Source of the DNA: a virus | Length of the DNA: 44,881 bases | Reading direction: 5' to 3' (one strand) | Virus record (IMG/VR): IMGVR_UViG_3300038441_000594 | Location: 1-44,881 of that record | Part shown: positions 23,023 to 31,846 of the stretch, one piece after another | Position numbering within the stretch: position 1 is the first letter of the stretch | Layout: every line of letters starts with the position of its first letter | Translations under genes and position numbers: made by a program | Notes under the pieces: model-generated | What the model saw: only the letters and a program-made list of their open reading frames with translations | Told to the model about the DNA's origin: nothing | Databases searched by the model: none

Positions 23023-25196
23023 TAGCGGACCCTCGCCCCATCTGCATAGGCTTCGTTAATTTGTGCGATCAAATCGCGCACCTGTTCGTCACTGTAGCGG
23101 CCAGGAGCCAGCGATAGCAGGATTTGAGGCGTACCGCCACCGCCGCCGCCCTGCGGCTGTGTCGTGTTGTTCGGATTTGCAGCGCCGGCAACAGAGCCGG
23201 AAGCGCCACCGCCGCCAAAGGTTGTCTTTTTGATAGCCGCGATATTCGCAATGCCGGCGGCAAGCTCGATACCAGCCAGGATCGGACCCAGGAAAGGCCC
23301 GCCTTCGGCGCGCGCTTTCTGGACGGCTTTGTAAGTGTCGATTGTCGCCTGCGCGATATTAATACCTTTGTTAATTTCAAAAGCTTTGCGGCTGTAAGTC
23401 GCCATGGTGGCGATAGTGCTAGCCGCCCGGTCCGCGATCAGGCGCTTTTCCTTGTCTTTAATCATCCCGAGCATGTTAAAGCCGCTGGTTAGCTCGTTGG
23501 CACGGATATCGTTTAGCTTCCTGAAGTGGTCAAGCTCCAACTGCTCCCGGATAGCCGCGTACTCACCTTCTAACAAAACTGCCTGTTCGCTGTAACGCGC
23601 CAAAGCGTCCAGGCGCATGCGGTAAGAAGCCTCTTCAGCCAACAAAGCGGATTCTTCATGCGTCAACAGCATTTCTTCAAGCTCCGCGTACTCTTCGCGG
23701 GCGCGCTCTACTTTCGAAACAGCGTCAAGGCGGTTTTCTTCCGCCTGCTTTGCAGCCTTTATTTCAATGTCCGCGACTTTATAGGCGTGCGTCTGTGCCA
23801 TTTCTTCCAACAGCTTTGCTTTTTCAGCAGAGCTTTTAAACAAACTGGTATCTGCGCGCTCAATAATCTGGCGCTGCATTTCATACTTGTATTCTTCAAG
23901 ATCAATTTCAGACATGACGCCTTCGCGCGCCAGCCTGATTGCGTCCTGCGTTTGCTTCGTCTTGGCGTCAGTCAGGGCCTTGGCCCGCTCAGCAGCGCGC
24001 TTAGCGGCCGCTTCCGCTTCCTTTTCCTGCTTCTTAAGCTCTTCAACGTCCGGCGCATTTTCGCGGCGCGGGATTTGTACATCAGCCCCGGCAATAGGCT
24101 TGGGCATGAACTGGCCCATAATGCCCTGCGTCATACCTTGAATAAACTTATCGCGCGCCCGAGTGGCACTAACAAATTCTTCCTGCAAATCCTGCAATTG
24201 CTTGCGCTCAAAAATAGCAGCATCGCCATATGAGCTTTTTGTATCAACAATGTTTTGCCACCGGACAACCTCGCTACGCAAATCAACAAGGTCTGTTTTT
24301 ACGGCGTCCATTTCACTCGTTTGACGGAAGTGCTTAAACAGCCGGCTCCAACCTTCTGCAGCATTTGCAAGCGCATCCGTCAGCGGTCCGCCGACTTCCT
24401 TAGCCAACAGGCCAATTTCATTGCGCAGGCGCGCGAAGCTCGCCGCGTTTGTATCAATGCGGCTAGTCGCATCGGTGCCAAGCGTCTTTCGCAATTCTTC
24501 GGCAAACTTGGGTAGCATTTCATCGCTGATAAGCTGCCCTTCCTTCATCATGTCCATAAGCTCCGCAGTGGTGACACCTGCGGCGCGGGACATAACCTGC
24601 ATTGCGATAGGCAGAGCGTCGCCTAGCTGGCCCTTCAATTCTTCGGCTTGAATGGTGCCCTTGCTCATCATTTGATTCAGAGCGAGTAGTGCTTTTTCGG
24701 TTTTCTCAACACTCAAACCGAGCTTGCCGGACGCCTCAAGAATCGACAAAAAGATTTGCCGCGCGGGCTCGCCTTCAAGCTTTGTTCCTTTTACCGCTGC
24801 CAGAAACTGCGCGTAGCTTTGCGCGCTGCCGGCAATCGAAACGCCTAGACGATCCGCTTCCTTAACCAAGAATGCCAATTCATCAGCAGCGTCGGATGCA
24901 CTACCTGTGACCGCCTTAAGCGTGTTTTCTACACGCTCATACTGCAAAGACACATCGACAAGAGCGCGAGCGGCTTGGACTGCAGCCAAGCCGCCGAGAA
25001 AAGTTGGCAAACGGGTGATGGCGTCAAACTTCGAAAACTTACCCTTCATTTCATCCAGGGCCTTGATCGGCCCTTTCGAAATGCCTTCGCCCATGGCTTG
25101 ACCGGCTTTGTTGGATTCGCGCACCGCCTGACGCAAACCAGCCTGAAGCGATTTGATATCCGCTTTGATCTTAACAATTAGGTCTTCGTTTGCCAT
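23022..25196 (-). CDS. Tape measure protein
   Basis: 724 aa. The N-terminal ~200 residues match the tape-measure N-terminal family (repeated AFLVKEADRLGVSIAGSAQSYAQF, GQLGDALPIAMQVMSRAAGVT). A long helical coiled coil follows, then a Gly-rich C-terminus. The usual 0.15 nm per residue would give a tail of about 110 nm. It stands after the G/GT frameshift genes as in lambda. Confidence 0.9.
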   Translation of the reverse strand: MANEDLIVKIKADIKSLQAGLRQAVRESNKAGQAMGEGISKGPIKALDEMKGKFSKFDAITRLPTFLGGLAAVQAARALVDVSLQYERVENTLKAVTGSASDAADELAFLVKEADRLGVSIAGSAQSYAQFLAAVKGTKLEGEPARQIFLSILEASGKLGLSVEKTEKALLALNQMMSKGTIQAEELKGQLGDALPIAMQVMSRAAGVTTAELMDMMKEGQLISDEMLPKFAEELRKTLGTDATSRIDTNAASFARLRNEIGLLAKEVGGPLTDALANAAEGWSRLFKHFRQTSEMDAVKTDLVDLRSEVVRWQNIVDTKSSYGDAAIFERKQLQDLQEEFVSATRARDKFIQGMTQGIMGQFMPKPIAGADVQIPRRENAPDVEELKKQEKEAEAAAKRAAERAKALTDAKTKQTQDAIRLAREGVMSEIDLEEYKYEMQRQIIERADTSLFKSSAEKAKLLEEMAQTHAYKVADIEIKAAKQAEENRLDAVSKVERAREEYAELEEMLLTHEESALLAEEASYRMRLDALARYSEQAVLLEGEYAAIREQLELDHFRKLNDIRANELTSGFNMLGMIKDKEKRLIADRAASTIATMATYSRKAFEINKGINIAQATIDTYKAVQKARAEGGPFLGPILAGIELAAGIANIAAIKKTTFGGGGASGSVAGAANPNNTTQPQGGGGGGTPQILLSLAPGRYSDEQVRDLIAQINEAYADGARVR

Positions 25197-25205
25197 TTGT
25201 TACCT

Positions 25206-25436
25206 TTAAAGCTTGTCTGGGAAGCGCCGTTTTAATTCCTCAAACTCGCCAAGCGTCATCGGTTCAACATAGTTAGGCTGTGCCCTCATCTTACCGAAAA
25301 TCAGGGCTATCAACTCTACCGGCGTCATATTCCAAAACTCAGACGGCGACAAGCCTAGGAAGCCGGTCGCCGTCTGGAAATAATCCGCGATTGTCGAAAC
25401 CTTCAGGGGGCGGGGGGCGGCGCTAAGTCTTTTCCC
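25206..25436 (-). CDS. T-frame extension of the tail assembly chaperone (gpGT product)
   Basis: After a -1 slip at GGGAAAA the ribosome reads 74 more codons to TAA at 25206-25208. The extension includes TIADYFQTA and SPSEFWNMTPVELIALIF, the classic T-domain signature of phage tail assembly chaperones. The frame has no good start of its own. The fusion with the first 114 residues of G gives about 188 aa. The T part recruits tail-tube subunits to the tape measure. Confidence 0.85.
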   Translation of the reverse strand, partial: GKRLSAAPRPLKVSTIADYFQTATGFLGLSPSEFWNMTPVELIALIFGKMRAQPNYVEPMTLGEFEELKRRFPDKL

Positions 25437-25771
25437 AGGTCTGTACCTTTGCCCAGGGCATCGCCACAGAATTTAGCGATTGCGTCAACATACCTGCTGA
25501 AGTTTTCGCAAACGTCCTCGCCAATTTCTTCGTAGCTGGCAAAGTCGCCCTTGCCGTTAGCGCCGCTGAAGCCGGCGCCGCGCAACCCCTCCTGAACGCA
25601 CACTGCCAGTTGCCCGAGCCGGATATCGCCGGCATTGAGCCGGGATAGAAGCTCGGGAATGCCGAACCCTAGCCGATGCTCGATCCGATCCAGGGCAAGG
25701 AAGGTCGGCCGGATTTGCGCCGGCCGACCGCAGACAGTCACGTCAACCGCTGACCGCAATGAATTGCTCAT
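25403..25771 (-). CDS. Tail assembly chaperone G-like protein
   Basis: 122 aa, terminating in PPPAP. It resembles the gene-G/GTA gp10 group (VDVTVCGRPAQIRPTFLALDRIEHRLG). It precedes the tape measure, as in lambda. It carries the slippery site near codon 113 for production of the GT fusion. It coats the tape measure during tail assembly and is absent from the virion. Confidence 0.85.
   Translation of the reverse strand: MSNSLRSAVDVTVCGRPAQIRPTFLALDRIEHRLGFGIPELLSRLNAGDIRLGQLAVCVQEGLRGAGFSGANGKGDFASYEEIGEDVCENFSRYVDAIAKFCGDALGKGTDLGKDLAPPPAP
25430..25436 (-). promoter_or_regulatory. Programmed -1 frameshift site (GGGAAAA)
   Basis: The heptamer is in the correct phase (G GGA AAA). Slippage by -1 places the ribosome in the open T frame. 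The following stretch is very GC-rich, with CCGCCCCCCGCCCCC. Lambda uses GGGAAAG at the same point. Confidence 0.85.
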
Positions 25772-25774
25772 GGC

Positions 25775-26188
25775 TTACGGCGTGCTGTCATAAGCAATGT
25801 CACCGGCGCTGTTGAGCGTCAGCTCAAACTGCTGCGCGTCCGTGTACTCGCCGGTAGCACCGAACGAAGAGACGAGGAACGGGCCTGTGAAGGTCTGGCC
25901 ATCGGCAAAGATGATTTGATAGTTGCCGATGGTGCCATCGACAGACGCTTGCATCAGCGCCTTCTGCGCGGCGCTGTCGTTGACGATGCCGGAGCAAGAA
26001 AGCGACATGTTGCGTACGCCACCCTCGATAAGCTTCTTCCAGCGGCTGTCGTCCTTGTCGGTAACGTCAATCTCTTCGTTGCCGATGGTGAAGCCGGTTG
26101 TGCGCTGACCGCCAATGGTGGTGAACACTTCCGGCGATGCGCCATTGCCGCGCTTAAGCAGCAATTCTTTGCCTGCGTACTTGGTCAT
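25775..26188 (-). CDS. Major tail tube protein
   Basis: 137 aa with the TP901-1/lambda-type tube pattern: IGNEEIDVTDKDDSRWKKLI, a central QIIFADGQTFTGPFLV and a final beta hairpin. SD AGGAG lies 8 nt from the ATG. Position immediately before the G/GT genes agrees. Because of its abundance it is expected to be one of the main virion proteins. Confidence 0.85.
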   Translation of the reverse strand: MTKYAGKELLLKRGNGASPEVFTTIGGQRTTGFTIGNEEIDVTDKDDSRWKKLIEGGVRNMSLSCSGIVNDSAAQKALMQASVDGTIGNYQIIFADGQTFTGPFLVSSFGATGEYTDAQQFELTLNSAGDIAYDSTP

Positions 26189-26211
26189 TTCTCTAACTCC
26201 TGTGGAAATAC

Positions 26212-26236
26212 AAAACGGCGCATCCGCCGGCTTTTA
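26212..26236. terminator. Hairpin before the tail tube gene
   Basis: AAAACGGCG / CGCCGGCTTTT with a CATC loop and a bulge, in the 86-bp gap. It may attenuate leftward read-through or stabilise the 5' end of the tube mRNA. Confidence 0.5.
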
Positions 26237-26274
26237 GCGCCTATACCTTAACATCTGGCGCGAATCTTGAAAAA

Positions 26275-26739
26275 TCACCCTGAAGCCACGTTTTCAACAA
26301 GAGCGGAATACCGCATGACGCTGCGGTAAGTCGCCCCGTCCTGCATACGCTCAGTGCTGGCCCGTTCTACTCGAAACAGAACGCAATGCAGGCCAGGGCC
26401 TAGCGTTATGTTTTTCTCATGAAGCACCGCGTAACAAACGCGCCGAATGGCCAGCAGTTCCTTGCGCCCGCGATAGCGAGAATAAAGCTCAATGTCACCT
26501 TCAAACTGCTGGCCCGGTTCAGTCTTGGTTCCCCAATCCTGATAATCAATTTCCCCGATACCGCCGTAGGGATATTGACTGTTCGGCCGCGTTTCATCGT
26601 ACTGCGGAACATGGTCGTAGAACTTGACACTAGAGCCAAGCGGAGGCGGGCTTTCAGACGCCAGCAGCGCAAAAGCAACTTGCAGAATTTCCAGCACAGC
26701 CGCTTGCAGTTGTTCGCCGGCTTCGATTGCATCGCTCAT
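26275..26739 (-). CDS. Tail terminator-like protein (DUF3168)
   Basis: 154 aa. VPQYDETRPNSQYPYGGIGE, then a WGTK segment and GDIELYSRYRG are typical of the DUF3168/gpU-type tail terminator or completion family. The order gp10-like, DUF3168, tube matches HK97-like phages. It caps the growing tail tube. Confidence 0.8.
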   Translation of the reverse strand: MSDAIEAGEQLQAAVLEILQVAFALLASESPPPLGSSVKFYDHVPQYDETRPNSQYPYGGIGEIDYQDWGTKTEPGQQFEGDIELYSRYRGRKELLAIRRVCYAVLHEKNITLGPGLHCVLFRVERASTERMQDGATYRSVMRYSALVENVASG

Positions 26740-27245
26740 CTGTAAATGCTCCGTTTAACCTCTTCCCGAATCACAGCAACAAACTTGCGAATGTATGCCC
26801 CTCGCATGGCTCGCTGTGCGCGTTTGAACGCCGGGCGCTTGGCGTAATGCTTGGAACCGCTTTCCAGCATCCAAGGATAGCGCCTGCCCTTCTTATCAAC
26901 GGCGCTTGCCGTCGTGCTTACCGTACCAACCCACCCTTTAGGTGAAAACCGCAACCCGACACTGCGCATGTAGCGGCCAGTCTCGCGGCGCGGAGGCTGT
27001 CCAGGTGCAGAACGTTGCTTACGGCCAGCGCCCAAGCCTGAAGCCTTGCCACGACGAATTGCCGCGTCCAGCTTCTTATCGCCGTAGGTCGTGCCAACCG
27101 GCGTTGAAATGGCTTTGCGAATATAGCTGTGCGTCTTGACTGTGAATTCGTAAACGACTTCTTTACCCTTCGTCTGCGCAGCAAGGTTCAGCTTGTTAAA
27201 GCGTCTCCACAGGTTTTGTGCGTCAACTGACGTGTCGATGCGCAT
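26736..27245 (-). CDS. HK97 gp10-like neck/tail completion protein
   Basis: 169 aa. The typical pattern of this family is visible: an N-terminal helical half (AQNLWRRFNKLNLAAQTKG), a Gly/Arg region (GQPPRRETGRYMRSVG) and the C-terminal PWMLESGSKHYAKRPAF. It overlaps the terminator-like gene by 4 bp. It joins head connector and tail. Confidence 0.8.
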   Translation of the reverse strand: MRIDTSVDAQNLWRRFNKLNLAAQTKGKEVVYEFTVKTHSYIRKAISTPVGTTYGDKKLDAAIRRGKASGLGAGRKQRSAPGQPPRRETGRYMRSVGLRFSPKGWVGTVSTTASAVDKKGRRYPWMLESGSKHYAKRPAFKRAQRAMRGAYIRKFVAVIREEVKRSIYR

Positions 27246-27583
27246 TAGGGCGCTACGCCTTCATCGGCCAAGAGTTCCCATTCTTGGTTGCGTTCTTTGA
27301 TAACGATCGCATAGCGAATGTTGAACCAGCGGTTATTATGAACCAGCGACATATCCGCGCGGATGCGCGGCGCTGAAGGATTAAAGGGAATGTAAATCTT
27401 GTGCGAGACTTCGCTTTGCAGCTTGGCGCCAAGCAAAATTTCCTTGCCCCGGATGCCTTCAATGCTGCACCAGCCGCTAAGCCCTGCAACGTCTTTCCAG
27501 GCATTGGGATAGCCGCCAATGTCGTCCGGCTGGCGGTCCTCTTCCTTGATTTGGAAACGCTGGTTGTATACGCGGCAGGCCAT
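27245..27583 (-). CDS. Head-tail adaptor / head closure protein
   Basis: 112 aa from the ATG at 27583. It includes DDIGGYPNAWKDVAGLSGWCSIEG and ends with RYAIVIKERNQEWELLADE. Length and position fit the phage head-closure family (HK97 gp9/SPP1 gp16 type). A longer ORF upstream is rejected because it runs into the connector gene. Confidence 0.75.
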   Translation of the reverse strand: MACRVYNQRFQIKEEDRQPDDIGGYPNAWKDVAGLSGWCSIEGIRGKEILLGAKLQSEVSHKIYIPFNPSAPRIRADMSLVHNNRWFNIRYAIVIKERNQEWELLADEGVAP

Positions 27584-27584
27584 G

Positions 27585-28220
27585 TTAAGCCACCCCAAAG
27601 ACGCGAAGGCTGGAAAGCATGTTCTTGACAGGCCCAGGTGCAGCGCAAAGCACGGCGCAGTTATCCTTGCCGCCGCAGTTCCAATACCATTCATACAAAT
27701 ACATCAGAATGGCATTTTTGATGCGTTCGGGAATGTTGGCGCGGTAGTCCGGCGGGCTCGTATCGGTCGGGGCATAGCCGGCGACAAAGACGAACGTGTA
27801 GGCACCCGGCTGAATGTTGGCGCTAGGCCAGCAACCCGCCGCAGTCGTGCGCGCGATCAAAGCAGGCTCGTCGTCATAGTTAACGACATAGCTGTCAGAC
27901 GGGATGACGTTTGTATCTCCTGCACAGTCGATATAGCTAATCGAGTCGATAGCCAGGAGCGGCGGGCGCGGGATCTTGAGATAGTTGTGCGGCGTGCAAT
28001 TGAACTTCAGCCGCCATGTTTGCTCAACAAACGCGCGCAGCGTGTATTCCTCGCACCACTCGCGCACAGCCTTAATCATCGACTCTAGGCGCGCGTCTTC
28101 CGCCGCGTCGTCAAACTCAGGCACGCGAAGGTAGACCTTAACCTGCGCAAGCGTAACCGGCTCAACCGGCGGTTCAACGATCCGGCGAAGTGAAAAGTGG
28201 TTATACAGGGACGCATTCAT
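27585..28220 (-). CDS. Head-tail connector protein (gp6-like)
   Basis: 211 aa. VEPVTLAQVKVYLRVPEFDDAAEDARLES at the N-terminus and AILMYLYEWYWN at the C-terminus are the known pattern of the HK97 gp6/phiE125 gp8 connector family. The region between (SYIDCAGDTNVI...FVAGYAP) is a beta insertion. It binds the portal ring. Confidence 0.85.
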   Translation of the reverse strand: MNASLYNHFSLRRIVEPPVEPVTLAQVKVYLRVPEFDDAAEDARLESMIKAVREWCEEYTLRAFVEQTWRLKFNCTPHNYLKIPRPPLLAIDSISYIDCAGDTNVIPSDSYVVNYDDEPALIARTTAAGCWPSANIQPGAYTFVFVAGYAPTDTSPPDYRANIPERIKNAILMYLYEWYWNCGGKDNCAVLCAAPGPVKNMLSSLRVFGVA

Positions 28221-28830
28221 TTTCTAATTCCCTTTCCAGCGTGGAAAACGGAAAGCACTTTAGCCGACTGCCCGGCGTGCAGTTGATTATTTCAATGCCG
28301 TATTCTTCCGGCTTGATCGTTTCAAAATTGCGGATAAACAAACCGAAATTGCGATGCGGCATCGCTAACCGGCCTTCGTACTCCCCGAAGAAATGGGCCT
28401 TACCATCCGCAGCGTTGCCCATATCATAGCCGACAAGCAATATTTTCTTAGCCCCCAGGTGGTAGGCGAGGTTAACCGCCTGATAGCCCCCATTGCCGCC
28501 ACCGTGGACGCCGCCAGGGACACGACAGAGCCCCGGCAGGTATGCAGCCCCCTTATCCATGTTATGCAGCCTTAACAGGCCGTAGCGGAGCGCGGCCGAC
28601 ATATCCCCCGGCAGCATGTCCTGTGTCCACAGGGCGGCATTGGGGTGCTTGGCTTTTATCGGTCCGTGGTACTTATCCCAGTACCTGCCATCGCAGGCGT
28701 AAACAACGTCCGGCTGCTCTACCTTAAGGTAGGCATGGTTTATTGCGATGGTAAACGTAGAGCGCCCGGCCAATCCGCTTAAGTCTGTGGACTCAAGGGA
28801 CGGGCCGGGCGCAATGCAAACGGCGAGCAT
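28201..28830 (-). CDS. DUF115/MptE-like Rossmann protein in the head module
   Basis: 209 aa. IAPGPSL near the N-terminus, TIAINHAYL, YACDGRYWD, GGGNGGYQAVNLAYHLG and ILLVGYDMG are features of the DUF115/MptE-like group (relatives include flagellin-glycosylation and motility accessory proteins). The role in a phage head operon is not known. It could help sugar modification of a virion protein, with the two glycosyltransferases, or act as a metabolic moron. It overlaps the connector gene by 20 bp. Confidence 0.6.
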   Translation of the reverse strand: MLAVCIAPGPSLESTDLSGLAGRSTFTIAINHAYLKVEQPDVVYACDGRYWDKYHGPIKAKHPNAALWTQDMLPGDMSAALRYGLLRLHNMDKGAAYLPGLCRVPGGVHGGGNGGYQAVNLAYHLGAKKILLVGYDMGNAADGKAHFFGEYEGRLAMPHRNFGLFIRNFETIKPEEYGIEIINCTPGSRLKCFPFSTLERELENECVPV

Positions 28831-28845
28831 TTGCGCGCCTGCAGC

Positions 28846-29319
28846 TTAGGTTACAGGCACGTTGTCTTGACCGACTGCAACGCCGTCGCCTACTACGTCG
28901 CCACGCTGCGAAGACGCCAGGAGGGTGACGGAGCCGGCGACGTTCGTCGAGGAAATGCCCTTGGCGGCGACGAAGTAGAAGCCGCCGGCAAGGTCAATCT
29001 CCGAAACGTTCGCGGAAACCTGCGCCGAAATCGAGTGGGAACCCGGCGGGCTGGCGCCGTCGTCAGCGACGGTAACTGCCGTGCCGACCTTCAGATTTTT
29101 GACGCCAGCGCCGCCGCTGCTGGTTGCCTGCACAAGCGTCGGCGTGACGGTGGAGCCGGAAACCTGCGCGGCGGCGGTAACAAGCGCCGTCAGCACATTG
29201 GCGCCAAGCTCGCGCACGTCGAAATACTCGCCGGTTCGCGCCGTCGAAAGCGAAGCGTTAGCCGTGCCACCGAGCGCGCGGACGCTATCGGCGAGGTTGT
29301 TGGTGTTGGTGAGGTTCAT
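28846..29319 (-). CDS. Putative capsid decoration/head protein
   Basis: 157 aa from the ATG at 29319 (AGGAG 8 nt upstream). Beta-rich and Ala/Gly/Ser/Thr/Val-rich, with repeated strand-loop patterns (VSGSTVTPTLVQATSSGG). It directly follows the major capsid gene and a hairpin, the usual place of decoration proteins. Family not recognised. Confidence 0.65.
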   Translation of the reverse strand: MNLTNTNNLADSVRALGGTANASLSTARTGEYFDVRELGANVLTALVTAAAQVSGSTVTPTLVQATSSGGAGVKNLKVGTAVTVADDGASPPGSHSISAQVSANVSEIDLAGGFYFVAAKGISSTNVAGSVTLLASSQRGDVVGDGVAVGQDNVPVT

Positions 29320-29345
29320 TTCTGTCAACTCCTGAAAGTTTGGAA

Positions 29346-29372
29346 AATCCCCCGGCTGTTAACCGGGGGTTT
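29346..29372. terminator. Hairpin between capsid and next gene
   Basis: Stem CCCCCGG / CCGGGGG with a CTGTTAA loop; leftward it is followed by GATTTTCC. It may partly terminate transcripts to raise capsid mRNA over the downstream genes. Confidence 0.65.
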
Positions 29373-29384
29373 GTTGCTTGGCGA

Positions 29385-30764
29385 TTAGGCCGGCACGTCC
29401 AGCGTAACGAACGGCGAAACCGTGTAACCGTTCTTCTGCTTGAAGGGCTCCGTGAGCCAGGGCTCGCCGTCCGTGTTGTCGAAAATCTTGAACACGGTCT
29501 GATTTTCGCGGAAGGCGGCATGCTCGGACGCCGCAACAAAGGGGCCGGAGCCGTCTTTGATGAGGTAGTACGACAGGTCGTACAAGCCGATATCGCCCTC
29601 AGAGCCCAGCGCCGGGGCATTCTGGCTCCACTCAATCGGGTAGCCCAGCAGCGTGCTAGGCACGCCCTCACGCGCAGACGGCTGAAAGATGTAGTGCCCT
29701 TCCGGGTCGGTCATCTTCAGCAGGGACGGCAGGATTGCCTGATTGGCAATCCAGGCCGGGCGACCGCCGCCGCTCAGGAGGAAGCGCGACACCATTACGA
29801 CAAGATCGTCGTAATTGACCTGATTCGCGGTCTTACGCTTGACCTTGATCCGCGCGTTGGCCGACAGGACGCCGAGCGGCTTAGCTACGCCGTCGCCACG
29901 GTAGTAGGCATATTCCTTGGCCTGCGAAAGCGCGCCGCGCAGAAGGGTAGTCAGCACCGAACCCGCCGCCTGCCAGTTGCGCAGCAGCTTGTCGGTGATA
30001 TCCAGGCTACCAGCGACTTCCCAGGGCTGCAGCGTGACCTGTCGCAGCGCAGCCTGCGTCTTCGGCTTGGTCACGCCTTCGCCGATCCACGCCATGGTGA
30101 CGCCGCCGTAGGAATTGCCCGGCGCATCGCCGGTCTGATCCAGCGCGGGCATAGTGATAGCCGCATCCGGCGGGCTGCCGGCCGGAATCACGCGGGCGCG
30201 CGGGCGGATAATCTCGCCCTGCGCCGGCACGGCCAGCAGTTCGGAACGGAACTGATTGGGCACCATGAAACCGCCCTGCGAACCGTTGCCCATGTTCATC
30301 TGCGAACCGTCGAGCGCGGCGCGCATGTCCTGACTCGCAGTGAAATCGCGGTGCAGATGCTGCAGGCGCGAATCCTCGCGACCATTATAGGCAACGCAAG
30401 CGAAGAACTCGCCGACACTGCGGAAGCCGGCGTTTTCTTCCGTCTCCACAAAATCGTCCTTCACAACGCGGCGAACCTGCGAACGCTGCGCGGCGCGCGG
30501 AGCCGGCACCGTGTCGTCATCTTCCGGCGGACCGCGATTGCCAACCGCGCCCATGCTGGCGGCGCTGGCGGTTTCGGTTGCCTGCAGGGACTGCTGGCGC
30601 TCGATTCGCGCATTCAGTTCCTTGAGCGCCTTTTCCTTGTCGGCGTAGGTGGTCGCCTCTTCGGCGTTGAAATCGCGGCCGGCGGTTTCGGCGGCTTCGA
30701 TCATCTGGCGCATTTCCGCGACAAGACTTGCGCGGGTCGCAAGGTTCTGCTTCAGCGTGGGCAT
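29385..30764 (-). CDS. HK97-type major capsid protein
   Basis: 459 aa. The N-terminal ~110 residues form a helical scaffold-like delta domain (LKELNARIERQQSLQATE) that the protease probably removes. The mature part includes NQFRSELLAVPAQGE, WIGEGVTKPKTQ, and late DGEPWLTEPFKQKNGY, characteristic of the HK97 fold. Very strong codon regularity and an SD AGGAG support high expression. Confidence 0.9.
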   Translation of the reverse strand: MPTLKQNLATRASLVAEMRQMIEAAETAGRDFNAEEATTYADKEKALKELNARIERQQSLQATETASAASMGAVGNRGPPEDDDTVPAPRAAQRSQVRRVVKDDFVETEENAGFRSVGEFFACVAYNGREDSRLQHLHRDFTASQDMRAALDGSQMNMGNGSQGGFMVPNQFRSELLAVPAQGEIIRPRARVIPAGSPPDAAITMPALDQTGDAPGNSYGGVTMAWIGEGVTKPKTQAALRQVTLQPWEVAGSLDITDKLLRNWQAAGSVLTTLLRGALSQAKEYAYYRGDGVAKPLGVLSANARIKVKRKTANQVNYDDLVVMVSRFLLSGGGRPAWIANQAILPSLLKMTDPEGHYIFQPSAREGVPSTLLGYPIEWSQNAPALGSEGDIGLYDLSYYLIKDGSGPFVAASEHAAFRENQTVFKIFDNTDGEPWLTEPFKQKNGYTVSPFVTLDVPA

Positions 30765-30838
30765 TTGTTTGACTCCTGAAAATTAAAACCAGCGATTGAA
30801 AATCAAACCCCCGCCGGGAATAGGGCTAGGACTGCAGT

Positions 30839-31846
30839 TTACAACCCTTGTTGCAAAAGATTCAACTTTGCTTTATATGCGGCAAAACTCTGTTGTGCCT
30901 TGGCCTGCGGCTTAGCTCCGTTGAGGGAGGCGCCGAAGCGGTTTAACGTCTGTTCCATGGTCGCAACGCGGTCTGCCATGCCGCGTTTTACAAGCTCGTC
31001 CGCCAGGAACATACGCCCATCGCCAAAGTTGGCTTTTACGTCAGACGCGCTGACGCCGCGACCGCGCGCAACATGCGCGCGAAACTGATTGCCCATGGCG
31101 CTAACCATTTCCTGCAGATGCGCGCGGGCGTCCTCACTAAGCGGGCCAAATTCGCTGCCCTCTGCTTTGTTTTCACCGTCTTTTACAATCGTCGGCTTAA
31201 TACCGGCCTTCGAAAGCATTTCCGAAATGTCCTTATGAACGCTGTAGACACCAATCGAGCCGGCGGCAGCGGACGGCGTAACCACAACTTCCTCTGCCTG
31301 CACGGCGTACCAATACGCAAGGCTAGCAGCGGTAGCGTTAACCTGCGCAACAACCGGCTTAACGCCGCGCATGCTGTAAATCGCATCGGCGGTTTCGATT
31401 GCGCCAAACGTGCTGCCGCCGGGGGAATCAACGTCCAGCACAACGGCCTTGATTGAATCGGTATCGCGCAGCTCCGCAAGCGCCTTTGCCAGCCGCTCCG
31501 AAGAAGTGCCGCCGCTCATTTCATCAATGCCGCCCATGCGGTGCGAAATGATGCCGCGAATCGGCAGCACAGCAACCTTGCCGGACTTGCGCGCGATACC
31601 GGACGCCTGCTGCGGAGAAATTGAAGCGGAAAAATCCGTCTCGCCGTCGAGCGTGTAAAAGACGCCACCATGGTTGCGCGCAAGGCGCGGATCGTAGGTT
31701 TCTACGCGCTGCGATTCCGGTACGTCAGCGAGCAAATCAACGCCGTCTGCCTTGGCCCGCATGCTTTCAAGCATGATTTGCAGCTTGATAGGGTCCATTG
31801 CCCACAGGGTAGCGGCAATCTCATTTAGCACTCGAATGTATTTCAC
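30839..31846 (-). CDS. S49-family prohead protease
   Basis: 335 aa SppA-like serine protease. AVLPIRGIISHRM, VVLDVDSPGGSTFGA, the catalytic Ser in NATAASLAYW (about residue 172) and PSAAAGSIGVYSVH follow the family. The Lys in GENKAEG is the likely base, as in GKYKDIG of Bacillus SppA. It removes the delta domain of the capsid. The start overlaps the portal stop (ATGA). Confidence 0.9.
   Translation of the reverse strand: MKYIRVLNEIAATLWAMDPIKLQIMLESMRAKADGVDLLADVPESQRVETYDPRLARNHGGVFYTLDGETDFSASISPQQASGIARKSGKVAVLPIRGIISHRMGGIDEMSGGTSSERLAKALAELRDTDSIKAVVLDVDSPGGSTFGAIETADAIYSMRGVKPVVAQVNATAASLAYWYAVQAEEVVVTPSAAAGSIGVYSVHKDISEMLSKAGIKPTIVKDGENKAEGSEFGPLSEDARAHLQEMVSAMGNQFRAHVARGRGVSASDVKANFGDGRMFLADELVKRGMADRVATMEQTLNRFGASLNGAKPQAKAQQSFAAYKAKLNLLQQGL

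Noticed and set aside
29340-30779. Long 479-codon plus-strand ORF opposite the capsid gene
   Set aside because: It is the antisense shadow of the major capsid gene; Arg/Gly/Ala-rich composition and no ribosome site or family.
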